Positions 1 through 10,074 of a DNA stretch of 64,000 nucleotides are shown here, piece by piece. Source of the stretch: Laetiporus sulphureus 93-53 (taxonomy: Eukaryota > Basidiomycota > Agaricomycetes > Polyporales > Laetiporaceae); assembly GCF_001632365.1 (NCBI RefSeq), contig NW_024468512.1, positions 391,162 through 455,161 of the forward strand, read 5' to 3'. Every line of letters starts with the position of its first letter. Position 1 is the first letter of the stretch. Under the pieces are notes generated by a model that worked only from the letters and a program-made list of their open reading frames with translations, searched no databases and was not told the DNA's origin. The position numbers were made by a program, and so were the translations under genes.

Positions 1-1330
1 TGATATATACCGCGATAGAACAACAGAGTTGTCTTTCGGAATATACTTGTTTCCCCGAAGGTGCTCATACGAGTCGCCACCGGGATGGTTGTTATCCGGA
101 ACCAGCGGAAATGTCCATCTAGAGAGTATGTCTTTGCTACACGCGTAAGGGTCAACGCTATCGCAGCCAGTACCGCACGGTGCATGCCATACCTGATCGC
201 ATCGTAGCTCCGCGTGTCCGCGACGCGCGCCGCGTACCCGTCCCTCGCGACGTAGCAGTGGATGTTCTTCATGAGCAGGTCGGACGTGAGCACGCCGTAG
301 ACAAAGTCGCGCCGGATGTCGGCGTAGTCAAAGTTGTCTTGGAAGAGCGAAGGGACCTTAGCAGACGGCTGTGAGATATAGCAGGCATCGCAGGGACATG
401 ATCAACTGTATCATACCTCTGTCGAGCAGATGTCGATCGAGCAGTCAATGAGATCGTTACGAATCTCTACCTCTGGGTGCTCTGCGAGGATCTCACGAGG
501 GATCTGCGCGTGCGTCTTGTGCGGGTACCCGATCACCGGCTCGTAGTGCAGGCACTCCGAAGTTTGCGGGTCCAGCACAAACACGGCCGACTCGCCTCTC
601 GACCTGCCTCACCAACACTCGACATTCAGCACCCACACCTACTACCCTAACGTGGCCGACACGTACCTGGTCCGATGCTGCGCCCCGCTCTCCTTCACTA
701 CTATGGTCATGATCGCGTCCTTGTTCGTCCTGCGACGCTCCTTGTGCGCGCGCACGACCTCGTCGATACGAATGTTGCTCACGAGGTCGCCCATGACGAG
801 AATGAAGTCGGACGTGATGATTCCGTGCGTGTAGATATCGCGCATCGCGTCACCGGGTGAGTACGTCTCCTTCGCAGTCACGATGGGCACGATCTTCAGA
901 CCCGAGCTCGGTTTCGACCATTTCGAGTCGCTGGAGTGTGGAGTGTCAGTGTAAATGGGAAGATGATTGTACGACCACACGATAAGCCGACGGATATATA
1001 GGTGAGTGATACTGAAGACGCACCGTATTGCAGCCTTCACAAGGTCGGCATACGACCGACAAATCACAAAGATTTCCTGCACGCCGGCCATGGCTAAGCT
1101 CTCAAACGTCCAATCGAGGAGTGTAGCATTGCATATCGGCAGCAAGCACTACACCGATCCATCAGTTCGTCCACCAGTACCTGCGGAAAACCCAGTGCAC
1201 CCACCCTCGGCTTCCCGACCGTCATCGGCCTAAATCGCTTGTTGAAGCTGTCTGCGAGGATGACTGCCTGAAGGACCTCATCCTCCTCAACCAAGTCCTT
1301 ATCCTTGGCTGCAGATGGTTTTGGTGCCAT
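1..1330 (-). CDS. GCD6: Translation initiation factor eIF2B epsilon (catalytic subunit), 3' end missing
   Basis: Catalytic subunit of the guanine-nucleotide exchange factor that reloads eIF2 with GTP in the cytosol. Exons read 1205-1330, 1024-1148, 667-930, 417-603, 193-356 and 1-118, giving 328 residues with all phases matching; the gene continues beyond the left edge. The visible part is the nucleotidyltransferase-like domain: LQAVILADSFNKRF near residue 20, LLPICNATLLDWTFESLAM near 44, GDAMRD and the GDLVSN strand, and IGYPHKTHAQIP. The start of the left-handed beta-helix linker (YIPKDNSVVLSRY) is the last thing seen. Start at 1330 is the first ATG of the frame, followed by a short charged leader as in fungal orthologues. 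The catalytic HEAT/W2 C-terminus lies outside the window. Identification is secure; the splice sites are hand-called. Confidence 0.93.
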
Positions 1331-2010
1331 TTTCGATGTTCAGGAGTATACGACGAGCGCATACAGACGCGTCGCGTCTCGACTGACTCGATCGGTCACA
1401 TGCATCCGCCGCTCTTCGTGTTCTATTCGTGATTTTCACGGATCTGCATGCGTTCAGCAAGCCATCTACCCATGGGGACACGCACATCCCACAACGACAC
1501 GCCACTACGCTGGGAATCGCAGGAGAATCGAGCATCGTTCCGAACAGTGCAGCCGAGTACGATCATCGCACGCTAATAACTCAATCTTTGCTCGGCTCAT
1601 CTCACGCGAGCAGGACGTTAACGTTCACCCAAGATACAGGCATAGGGAAGACGTGCCGTATCTCCTATGGACACTCGCTGTGGATAAAACTAACGACAAG
1701 GATGCACGATCCGGAGCAGAAGGAATGGGTATGGAGAATAATGCGCTACCCGGGATCAACATTAGCTGAGTGACAGCGGCCTAGCTGCACAGGTATGAAT
1801 GAAACTAAGACAGAACGTCGGTCGTGAATGTGAAGCAAGCAAAACTAGATCCGCGTCGTACACTAGGGATACCAAGGAAAGAAAGTTAGATCAATCCAGG
1901 ATGAGCGGGGAGGGAACGGCGTAGTGAGGATGATGGTGGTAAGAGACATCAACAAGTAGAGGTAATCGTGACAAGTCATAATTATAGGAGAACAGTCGAG
2001 CAGTCCACGC
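1331..2010. other. Intergenic: eIF2B epsilon promoter side and 3' side of the disordered protein gene
   Basis: No protein family is recognisable on either strand. The left part must hold the eIF2B epsilon promoter, and the last roughly 150 bp the 3' untranslated region of the next gene. Both genes are on the minus strand. No TATA-like box or repeat stood out. Confidence 0.5.
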
Positions 2011-3187
2011 TTATGCTGCAGCAGCGACAATGGCGGCAGCGGGTGGTGCCTCAACCTTGGGCTCCTCCACGGGCGCCGATGATGGCTCGGTCGCAGCTTC
2101 CTCAACCAGGGGGTTCTCGAGGGGAGCAATGGGCTCAGACTCCTCAATCACGGGCGGGTTCTCCTCTACCTTGGGGGTGGTCGGCTCCGCCTTCGCTTTT
2201 GGCTTGAAGAACTCGCCGACACGCGCAGACAAGCGGCGGGTAACCTTGGGAGACTTGAGCCTCTCCTCTTTCTTCTCCTCCTTCTACATGCATACCGTGA
2301 GCAAACATTGACAGCAATGGAGGTACAACTTACCTTCTCCTCCTTGGGCGACTCAGCCTCTGCAGGGGCAGCCTCCGCAACAGTCTCGGTGGCCGGCGCG
2401 GCGGTCTCACTGAGAGAATGTTAGGCTCGGTCATCAGTTGCATCATCGATCAATACTCACGTCTCCTTCACCGGCTCAGCAGTGGTTTCAGCGGGGGCAT
2501 CCTCCTTGGGCGCCTCAACAGCCGGTACCTCAGCCTGGGTCTCCTTGGGTGCCTCCTCAGCAGTGGAGGGAGCAGGACCCTGCGCAGAGTGAGCCGACAA
2601 TCGAGAATGAAATATAACGATATGACTGACCTCCTCTTTCTTCTCGGTCTTCTTGGTAGTCTTCTCTTTGTGCTTCTTCTCACCCTTCTTCTCGTTCTTG
2701 AAAGGAGCGAGGAGCTTGGCCAGCAGGCTAGGGCTCTTTGGTCGGTCTTCCTTCTTGGTCTCCGTGGTGGCGGCCTCAGCCTAAAAAGGCAACTCGATCA
2801 ACATACGACGATCAGCTTAGATGAAACGTATCACGAACAGGCTTTGCCTCCTCAGCCGCGGGGGCTTCGCTGGCGGGCTCAAAAGCAGGAGCCTCCGTAG
2901 ATGCCTCACCAGGCGCAGCCTCCTAGACGACAGCGGTCGTATCAGACACGGTGAACAAATTATCGGAAGGAGATCACCTCACCTCAGCTTTGGGATCCTC
3001 CGCGGCTGGCTCCTAATTGGAAATTTGCAATGCTCAACACACGACCGATACAGATCGCGCAGATACTTACAGCAGCCGGATCTACCTCAGGGGTGGGCTC
3101 AGGAGCGGCGGTGGGCTCTGTAGCGGGAACCTCTGTGGTCTTGAAGTCCTCGACGGGGGCAGGCGCGGAAGCAATGGCGTCAGACAT
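2011..3187 (-). CDS. Disordered Ala/Glu/Pro/Lys-rich protein, function unknown
   Basis: Seven exons (3071-3187, 2983-3012, 2839-2922, 2631-2780, 2461-2579, 2334-2409, 2011-2283) give a 282-residue protein starting MSDAIASAPAPVEDF. I do not recognise a family. It is almost entirely low complexity: Glu/Pro/Ala stretches, a Lys-rich block (KKGEKKHKEKTTKKTEKKEE) and an Ala-rich end. Two short basic-hydrophobic islands stand out, RPKSPSLLAKLLAPF and RLKSPKVTRRLSARVGEFF. They resemble each other and could be the only folding or binding segments; TRRLS matches a PKA-type site. The four upstream exons are all multiples of three and join in phase 0, so each could be skipped without a frameshift. The initiator sits just below a purine/pyrimidine-biased leader. 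Existence of the gene is well supported by frame; function is open. Confidence 0.8.
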
Positions 3188-4389
3188 TACGGAGTAGTAC
3201 TCGTGGATGAGAGCTGGAAAACACAGCGAGTCAGACGCGTCGCGCGAGCGAAAATGGGACAAGAAAAAGGTATGATTGAGGAGAGAAGTAGGAAAGATGA
3301 CTGGCAGTGATCGAGAGGTGAGCACGTACATTAGTGGTATATGAGAAGAGAGAGGCTGATCTTGGCCTGACAATGCAGGAAGAAGAGAGAACGAGAGAGA
3401 AAGAGATAGGGAGAGAATTAGCTCTGGACGGCGCGCCTTCTTATCCCTTAACCAGACGGGTACAAACAAAGCTAAACTACTCTGAGCAGCCCACGTTAAC
3501 GCGTCCCAATCAGGCGACGCCTCCGCTGCTGCTGCATCGCTCATCTGACTCACGCCGGGCACCCCCACGCCATCCCATCTGGCCCCATCTGTGCTCAGAT
3601 GCGGTGGTGGAGGCGGGCGGAAAGGGCAATGAGCGAGCAGCGAGCGGCAGAGGAGCTGTGGCTGTAGTTGATGGAATGTGAGGGTGTGGGAACGGCGCTG
3701 TCCGCGTGGAGACGAAGGAAGAGCTGCTGCTGCGACTGTCAGGAATCAGCCGCCTCTCATCAGACGGCAGATCCGCCGTCCTCACCCCGCCACCTTCCTC
3801 CTTTGTGCTCTGTTTCTCGCTGGGCCCTCCTCTCCCTCTGCCCGTCGCGTTTCTCTGCTCGCCCTGCTGCCAGAGGAAAGGGACTGCATAGCAGGGTTAC
3901 GGGCAGCTCTGGCCTTGGCGTCCAGGTCGTGATCTATTGCTCGCTTGGAAACGCTTCTTTTCTCTTCCGGGCAAGCGTCGACGCGGTGAATGCGTCTCGA
4001 CTGTTTCACCATTCCAGCTCCGACCACCCCGCTTCCCACGCGTCTATATGTTCTCCCCGCCACAACCCATTCCAACATTATATTATCCGTCCTGGCTCTG
4101 CCTTTGTCCTCCTCCTCACCAGCCACTCGCTGCATCCATCCTCTGCTGCGCCATGATAACGCCTATTGCCCACGGAGAACGTGTCGGTGTCTGCTCGCCT
4201 GCCGCCAGCTTTGGGGAACTTGCTCTGCCTTCAGGATCTTGTGCGGCACTTGCGTTCTTGCGCTATATAGTCCTCCTCGGTAGCGCAATGGTATTCTCCT
4301 CAACATTCTCTTCTGTCTGTGCTGCACTGCTACGTAGCGTCCTTGACGATTCCTGCGCCGTGCAAAAAAGGACGTGATTTTTTTTAGAA
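3188..4389. other. Divergent intergenic region with strong strand composition bias
   Basis: This 1.2-kb gap separates two divergently transcribed genes. The left 250 bp is purine-rich on the plus strand (GA-rich stretches around 3360-3410), that is CT-rich upstream of the minus-strand gene, typical of highly transcribed fungal promoters. The right part is CT-rich on the plus strand in front of the SUR7/PalI gene. Long frames are open on both strands, but none looks like a protein family. Confidence 0.5.
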
Positions 4390-5417
4390 ATGCTAGCTGC
4401 TCTGACACCCTTCTTTCTGCTCGACGCGTTCCTGCTCCTCCTGCTCGTGTCTCTCTCTGTGCCGATAATAAATATAATATACCTGTTCCATCTCGTGGGT
4501 CATGACACCTCTGGCTTTCTCAATGCAGACGGCAGCGCCTGGTTCGGCGTGTGGGGCTACTGCGTATCGGCATTAGACGTCTCGTGAGTGTGTCGCCCAC
4601 TGAATTGTTCCAAATACGCTTCTGACGATCATGCCCTTCGCCTTGTGACCAGCGTCCTCGGCTACAACGACAGCACCGGTGCATCCTGCTCCAAGGTTAC
4701 GCTCGGCCACGACCTCAGCCCCGCCGTCCTCGCCGCCCTCAAGCTCACTGGTGTCAACCTCAGCAGCGGTGCTATCTCGCGTGCTACTAGCGCTATCCTG
4801 GTCCTGCACCCCATCGGTGCGTCAGCAGGGCTACCTGATGTGGCCCTCTTCTGATTCGATCTTGATTGGTTCTGTGGTGCAGCGTGCGGGTTCGCCTTCA
4901 TCCCTCTGGTCAGTTCCCTGTTCCTGCTTCGCCGCCGGCCCGTTCCCGGCGATCGCGTGTCACGCTGTGGGGGTATCTACACGCTCGTAGGCAGTCTGTT
5001 CGCTGCCGTGCTCATCACCATCGTCTTCCTTATCGACGTCATCCTCGTCGCCGTCATGCGCCGCAAGGTCGACGCCGGCTCCGACGGTGCCCTAACCCTC
5101 AACTGGGGCAATGCGGTGCGTGTAGCGCCTGCACGCTTCTCGCGATTGATTGACTCGATCTGCTAACACGCACGTTTCGTGCTCTGGCGTTGCATCATGA
5201 TGGGTTGCCAAATCATGACGACTTGTGCGCAGGTCTGGATGACTTTGGGAGCAACTGTCGCACTCTGGCTGGCGACGGCCGGTGCATCAGCCGCTGTTTG
5301 TGCCTATGGCAAAAGATATCGGTAAGCTGCCCTCCCTGGCAACCTTTCTGCCACCTATCACGTAACGCTCGGCTGATGCTGATTCCTCGTGTTCTCAGCA
5401 AAGCCACAATGTACTAG
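4390..5417 (+). CDS. SUR7/PalI-family four-TM plasma-membrane protein (Rim9-like)
   Basis: Exons 4390-4583, 4653-4816, 4883-5115, 5233-5321 and 5399-5417 give 232 residues, all phases consistent. The protein has a hydrophobic first helix (residues about 8-30), an extracellular loop with the family signature FGVWGYC near residue 51, then NDSTGASCSKVTLGHDL, and three further helices (CGFAFIPLVSSLFLL, IYTLVGSLFAAVLITIVFL, MTLGATVALWLATAGASAAV), ending in a short basic tail. This is the layout of SUR7/PalI proteins, which act in plasma-membrane domains or in ambient-pH sensing with PalH/Rim21. Which of the two roles applies cannot be told from sequence. The chosen ATG gives a short N-terminus directly before helix 1. 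The stop is immediately preceded by a 19-base last exon. Confidence 0.85.
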
Positions 5418-5927
5418 GGGTCTGGTATACCCTTTTTAGATTGCGGGGGTGCGGGTCCGGGACGACCGCCTCCGCAGCGCAGCTATGATAGCCCTGGCTC
5501 CCACATGAATCATAGAGCTGCATAGACCGTTGGAGATGGAAGCGATGTACGATATGCTTTTGCCGCTTCTTGCCTTCGCATTGATATAATTGATACCTTC
5601 CACGCCTGTCATATACCGGCTCCGACGTGTCTAAATGTATCTGTCACTTACACTGTACTGTGCACCTTCAATCGATAAGCGTGGGCTGACTCGGCGTGCG
5701 GCTGCGTTAGCCCGTGCGGTCTGAGGGTTACTAGCAGCGACTACATATACGGTAGAAAACCACCGCACGCGGCGCCATGTGACGGCGAACAGGTCCCTTA
5801 TGCCGCTGGCGATCCCCGAGAGGTCTTGGCTATTACAGCCAGCAGCGTGTATGCAGAGCCAGATCGAACGCGCTACATATCATAGAAACCCTCTTAATGC
5901 GAAATTTAAAGGATACAAGCCCGGGGC
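5418..5927. other. Convergent 3' intergenic region
   Basis: Lies between the stop codons of the SUR7/PalI gene (plus) and NOP2 (minus). It should contain both 3' untranslated regions. No gene, repeat or RNA structure was evident. Confidence 0.5.
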
Positions 5928-8373
5928 CTATGCAACAGCCTCGACAGTGGGTGCATGTTCCAGCTTGGACTTGAGCTGCGCAGGGACACGCAGTCCCTTG
6001 GCCTTCATCCTCTTCCGTTTGATTTCTGTGTAATGACGAATACGAACGTCAGCCCCGCGCATTCCATGTGGAAAATGCGTCAACTTACCTGCCATGTCCA
6101 TGTACGCCCTGTCCTCATCGCTATCAAACGCCTTCTGCTCCCCCGCCTCCACCTCCGCGCTGCCCTTGCCGGTATCCTCCCTGCCCGGCCTCGTTTTCGT
6201 GCGTCGCTCGACTTTAAACTTCGCGACGAAGAACCCGTCCATGTTGTGCACGTGCGGGTAGAACCGCCGAGTGAGGCTTAGTTTCTCGTTGAACACCTTC
6301 CCGCGGTACCTGGTGTATCCCGTGCGCCCGAACTCGAGGCCCGTGTCGACGAGCGTCACATTCGGCCGCTTGCGCAGCGCGTAGTCCACGACCGCCTCGT
6401 TCTCCTCGACCATCACGGAGCATGTGGAGTAGACGAGGTACCCGCCGGTCTTCGAGTCAGGCGCGACGCTATCGATGGCGCAGAGAATGAGCTGCTTTTG
6501 GAGGTGCGAGAGGAGGGTAAAATCGCGCTCGGACTGTATATGACGCGTCGATTAGCGCTTGACAATGTAATAAGTCGACAAGAGCATACCTTGTTCGTCT
6601 TCACGCTAGCGTCTTTGCTGATGACGCCCGTGCCACTGCACGGCGCATCGAGCAGTACTCGATCAAAGCCACCTATCACCTTCGGGAACTCTCTGCCGTC
6701 ATACGAGCACACGACGACATTCTTGCATCCCAGACGGTGTATGTTTGCAGTGAGACTCTTCGTCCGCACTTTGTTTGCGTCATTCGCGAACACAACACCT
6801 GTGTTTTGCATCAGCGCCGCCATATGTGTCGTCTTCCCACCGGGCGCTGAGGCCATGTCCAGTACCCGCTCGTTGGGTTGCGGAGACAATGCGATTACCG
6901 GAAGGAAAGACGAGGCGGCCTGGAGCATGTAGTGTCCCGCAAGATACTCGGGAGTCGCCCCGATTGGCACGCTACTCTCGAACACCTGTAGACCCACATT
7001 TGTCCACTTTCCAATAGGCTCGAGGTTGACGCCCCGGTTGATGAGCGCTTGCGCAAGATCGCGCCGACGTGTGCGGAGGGTATTTGTTCGGATAGTCACC
7101 GGCCTGGGGACCTCGTTTGCTTCGAAGAACTCGATCGCCTGGACGGCTGTTAGATGAGCCTCACGCGAATGGTAACATTACGTACCTCCGCAACCGGGAA
7201 CAGCTGGAACAGTTTTTCTGCGAGGAAATCGTTGTATCCATAATAGCTCGCGATGTCCGAAATGAGCTGCTGCACATACTCTGAGCGTGATCTTCAAGAC
7301 TTATCAACAACACAGAACACAACACAAAGCATGGGACATGAGAGCACTTACCGACCTTTGGCTGCCAGCTTTTTGAAGTTGCCCAACACACGGACGCACT
7401 CTCGCATACGTCGCTGTACTGTATGCACATCCGGTCCACCGTTCTTCTTTTCTTCCTCCCTTTCCTCCGCTGAAGGCAGACGGAATGCTTCCTCGCCCTT
7501 GCCGTCTTCACCATCCATGTCCTCATCCACATCCGCATCTGCGAAGTCGCCGTCCTCCGCACCAGCAAACTCGGCTTCACGCATCTCCTTTGCGTCAAGC
7601 TCCGCTTCCCGCGTTGCTTTTGCGTCCATAGCCTTTGACCGAGCCTCCATGTTCGCAAAGGTAACAGGACTGTCTTCTTCATCCTCCTCATCAGACGATG
7701 ACTGGTCAGAAGCTGTGGGGATGATTTTCGCGGGGCGTTCGTGCTGCTTCGACTTTTTGCCCTTGGTCCTGGCGGGGGCGATCTCGAGCTCATCATCATC
7801 AGAATCCAAATCGAGCTCTCGTATAGGACCTTGCAGGAGATCATCGCTATATGTGGCATAAGGGGCCAATGCAAAAAAGATGGACAGTGAACTCACTCGT
7901 CCGCGTCGGCACCGGCCATTTCGAGATCGTCCAAGTCACCGATGAAACCTCCCTCTGCATCATCATCGCTATCGTGGAATAGTGACCTATACGTGTTGCA
8001 TTGAGATACACCCAGCGATTTGAGTGAAGAAAACCCACCTTGCATGTGCTTTTAGATCCTGGTCGCCCTCGACGTCCTCCCATCCCTCGCTGTTCCCACC
8101 TTCCTCTTCCTCAACGTCCTCCTTCCGTTTCGTCTTTGCTTTGCTAGGAGCCCTTCCTGGCTTTTCGGATACCTTGCCCTTCCCGAGAAGAGTCTTGGAT
8201 TTTGGATTCTCTTTGTTCTCGCGAGCCTTCTTGGCTGGCCTCTTGCTCAGACCTTCCTTCGCATCCTCAGCCTTGCGCTTACCGAGCTTGTTCGCCGAAT
8301 GCCGTCCTGCCTGTGCCAATGTATCCTCTAGAGGCTCGGGTGGCCCTTGTTTGTTCTTCGCACGACGTCCCAT
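5928..8373 (-). CDS. NOP2: 25S rRNA (cytosine-C5)-methyltransferase Nop2
   Basis: Nucleolar SAM-dependent m5C methyltransferase of large-subunit rRNA, needed for 60S maturation. Seven exons (8039-8373, 7897-7986, 7352-7846, 7186-7291, 6590-7138, 6089-6533, 5928-6025) give 705 residues in frame. The N-terminus is the usual [10 protein letters not shown] plus a Lys/Glu-rich nucleolar region to about residue 290. Then come [19 protein letters not shown], the RNA-binding pre-domain ([13 protein letters not shown]) and the Rossmann core with [19 protein letters not shown] (about 433-452). Both family cysteines are present: Cys509 in DAPCSGTG and Cys563 in VYSTCSV, the catalytic one. A short basic tail follows. 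It shares a short upstream region with the divergent FUN14 gene, so the two are probably co-expressed. No anomaly seen. Confidence 0.95.
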
Positions 8374-8559
8374 ATTGAATGAATGTAATGGAGATTGATT
8401 TCCCGGAAAGGATAGTAGGAAATTTCGCGGTCGTGTGACAGACGCCGGTGACATCTCGTGACGGTCGCGGTCAGATGACATGATGTCATGGCTTTGCCAC
8501 TTGTCGCGCTCACTTCCTGCGCCACGCCAGAATATACACTTCCCATCGCTGCGCCCACC
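8374..8559. promoter_or_regulatory. Short bidirectional promoter NOP2 / FUN14
   Basis: The two initiator codons are 186 bp apart and point outward, so this segment must hold both promoters. It contains an inverted repeat at 8477-8488 (arms GACAT/ATGTC around GA... see separate entry). An in-frame ATG for the plus-strand gene at 8488 lies on the edge of that repeat. Confidence 0.6.
8477..8488. promoter_or_regulatory. Palindromic promoter element GACATGATGTCA
   Basis: Imperfect palindrome of arms TGACAT and ATGTCA around one central G (the left T is at 8476). The 13-base string GACATGATGTCAT recurs at 50624, upstream of the PP4 regulatory-subunit gene. Half-sites resemble bZIP (ATF/CREB-like) sites, but the factor is unknown. 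Confidence 0.4.
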
Positions 8560-9391
8560 ATGTTCACCCCGTGTACACTTGGCTTCTCTCGCAACTTTAG
8601 CACAACACTTCGTCCCAAGCTCTTCCAGAACGCGAGCCTGTCGCGACACATCTTCAACACGCGTCTCCGCTCGCCCAACGCGACTCTTTACGAGAAGTAC
8701 TTTCCATCAGCGAGAGGCAAGAATGCAAACATACTCCTGTTGAGGGCTAGCAGCACATCGCACTGGATCAGAGCTGTCGGAACAGCTGGTGTAGGGCTAG
8801 GTCTCTCCTTATACGCGGCACCCAAGATCTTCTGCGAACGTACGTTCTTCTTTTGTATCACCTCACAGGATAGCTTGGCAAAGAGCTGACATATCGTTTA
8901 CTAGCTCCGCCCAGTGCTTCACCTGCTCCCGCGCCTCAGCAGAGCCCCCCATCCCCTTTCCAGATCCCCGACTCTCCGCCACCGCCGCCACCGCCGCCGT
9001 CCTCCAGCGTAAGCTATCTGGAGCTCACATTCGGCACGGTGACTGGCATATGCGCCGGAGTCTTCGTGAAGAAGGGTGCCAAGGCACTTGCATTTGTCCT
9101 CGGCGGCATGTTCGTCTTGCTCCAGGTCGGTTCCGTAGCTTCTTCCCGCGGATCTGCGAACGTCGACTGACGCTTTTGCAGTACCTCGGCTCCCTTGACC
9201 TTCTACATGTTGACTGGTCTCGCTCTGCGACTGGCTTCGAGAATTTATTCTACACCAAGGATGCTACGGGAGCGAAGAGGGCCCCGAGTGCCGGGTCGTT
9301 TTTCAAGGGGATCGTGGACTTCTTGACGGCGGACTTCCAGCAGAGAGCGTCGTTCATTGCTGGCTTTGCCTTGGGGTTGAGGATCGGTTGA
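8560..9391 (+). CDS. FUN14-domain mitochondrial membrane protein
   Basis: Exons 8560-8839, 8905-9125 and 9182-9391 give 236 residues. The N-terminus (MFTPCTLGFSRNFSTTLRPKL) is basic and hydroxylated, as in a mitochondrial presequence. A hydrophobic segment (RAVGTAGVGLGLSLYAAP) and a Pro-rich linker with a poly-Pro run follow. The C-terminal FUN14 domain is VSYLELTFGTVTGICAGVFV, AKALAFVLGGMFVLLQYLG, DWSR and a final GFALGLRIG helix. FUN14 proteins sit in the outer mitochondrial membrane and act in mitophagy or lipid/iron homeostasis. I chose the ATG at 8560 for its CCCACC context and the targeting-like sequence. An in-frame ATG at 8488 would add 24 residues but falls within the palindromic promoter element. 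Confidence 0.88.
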
Positions 9392-10074
9392 TAGGAGTAT
9401 CTGGAGTCCCACAGCGGGACGTGTATGGGCGTGATAATGGCCATAGACTTCGTCCTGGGCGAAACGGCAGTGTCGTGACATGGTGGAACACGATTAGACA
9501 CAACTGAGCGCAATAGCTCAGCCAGCTCTCGTTTACTCAATTGTGACCGGGGTAGACGTGGTCGAAACCGTTCAATGCATGATGATAACTTGCAACTTGT
9601 AAAGGGTACTGCTAAGCTATCCTATAACAAATTCCTAGAATAGGTTTGGGTCCCATGGCAGAGACATACTAGTGCAGTTAGCCCTCGGATGGGACAGATA
9701 TGTATCATGACGACGTCCATGGATTTGGTGGTACACAAGTGGAGTCAGGGTGCTAGATATTGATTTAAAACGTCGTTCTACAGCGCCAGACCCCCTCAAC
9801 TGACAAACATAACAGGCAGCGGGTTTCGAGCGCCCATATCTGATATGCACGACCAGTATGGCTGAGTCAGCGCGAAGTGCTAGGAGTAGGCCGCCCGAAC
9901 GTTATCCGTGAGAGGGTACTGAGTGTTGAACATACAAATGGGCATCGTAAACGCGAAGCCGCATCGCTGCCATGGCCCATAAGTGGGGGGGGGGGGGAGC
10001 GTCTGGGTGAACCTCCGTGAACATGTCGATTCGCGCGACGTGCAACGCAGAAGGGAGGTGAACGAGCAAGACAA
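9392..10074. other. Convergent 3' intergenic region with a poly-G run
   Basis: Between the FUN14 stop and the stop of the minus-strand four-helix gene. It contains a run of 13 G at 9985-9997 on the plus strand, 78 bp from the stop of the minus-strand gene (C-run in its 3' untranslated region). No gene seen. Confidence 0.5.

Noticed and set aside
7253..7861. 202-codon plus-strand Ser-rich frame opposite NOP2
   Set aside because: Antisense reading of the acidic Asp/Glu/Ser-rich NOP2 exon; Ser/poly-Ser composition is what that complement produces.
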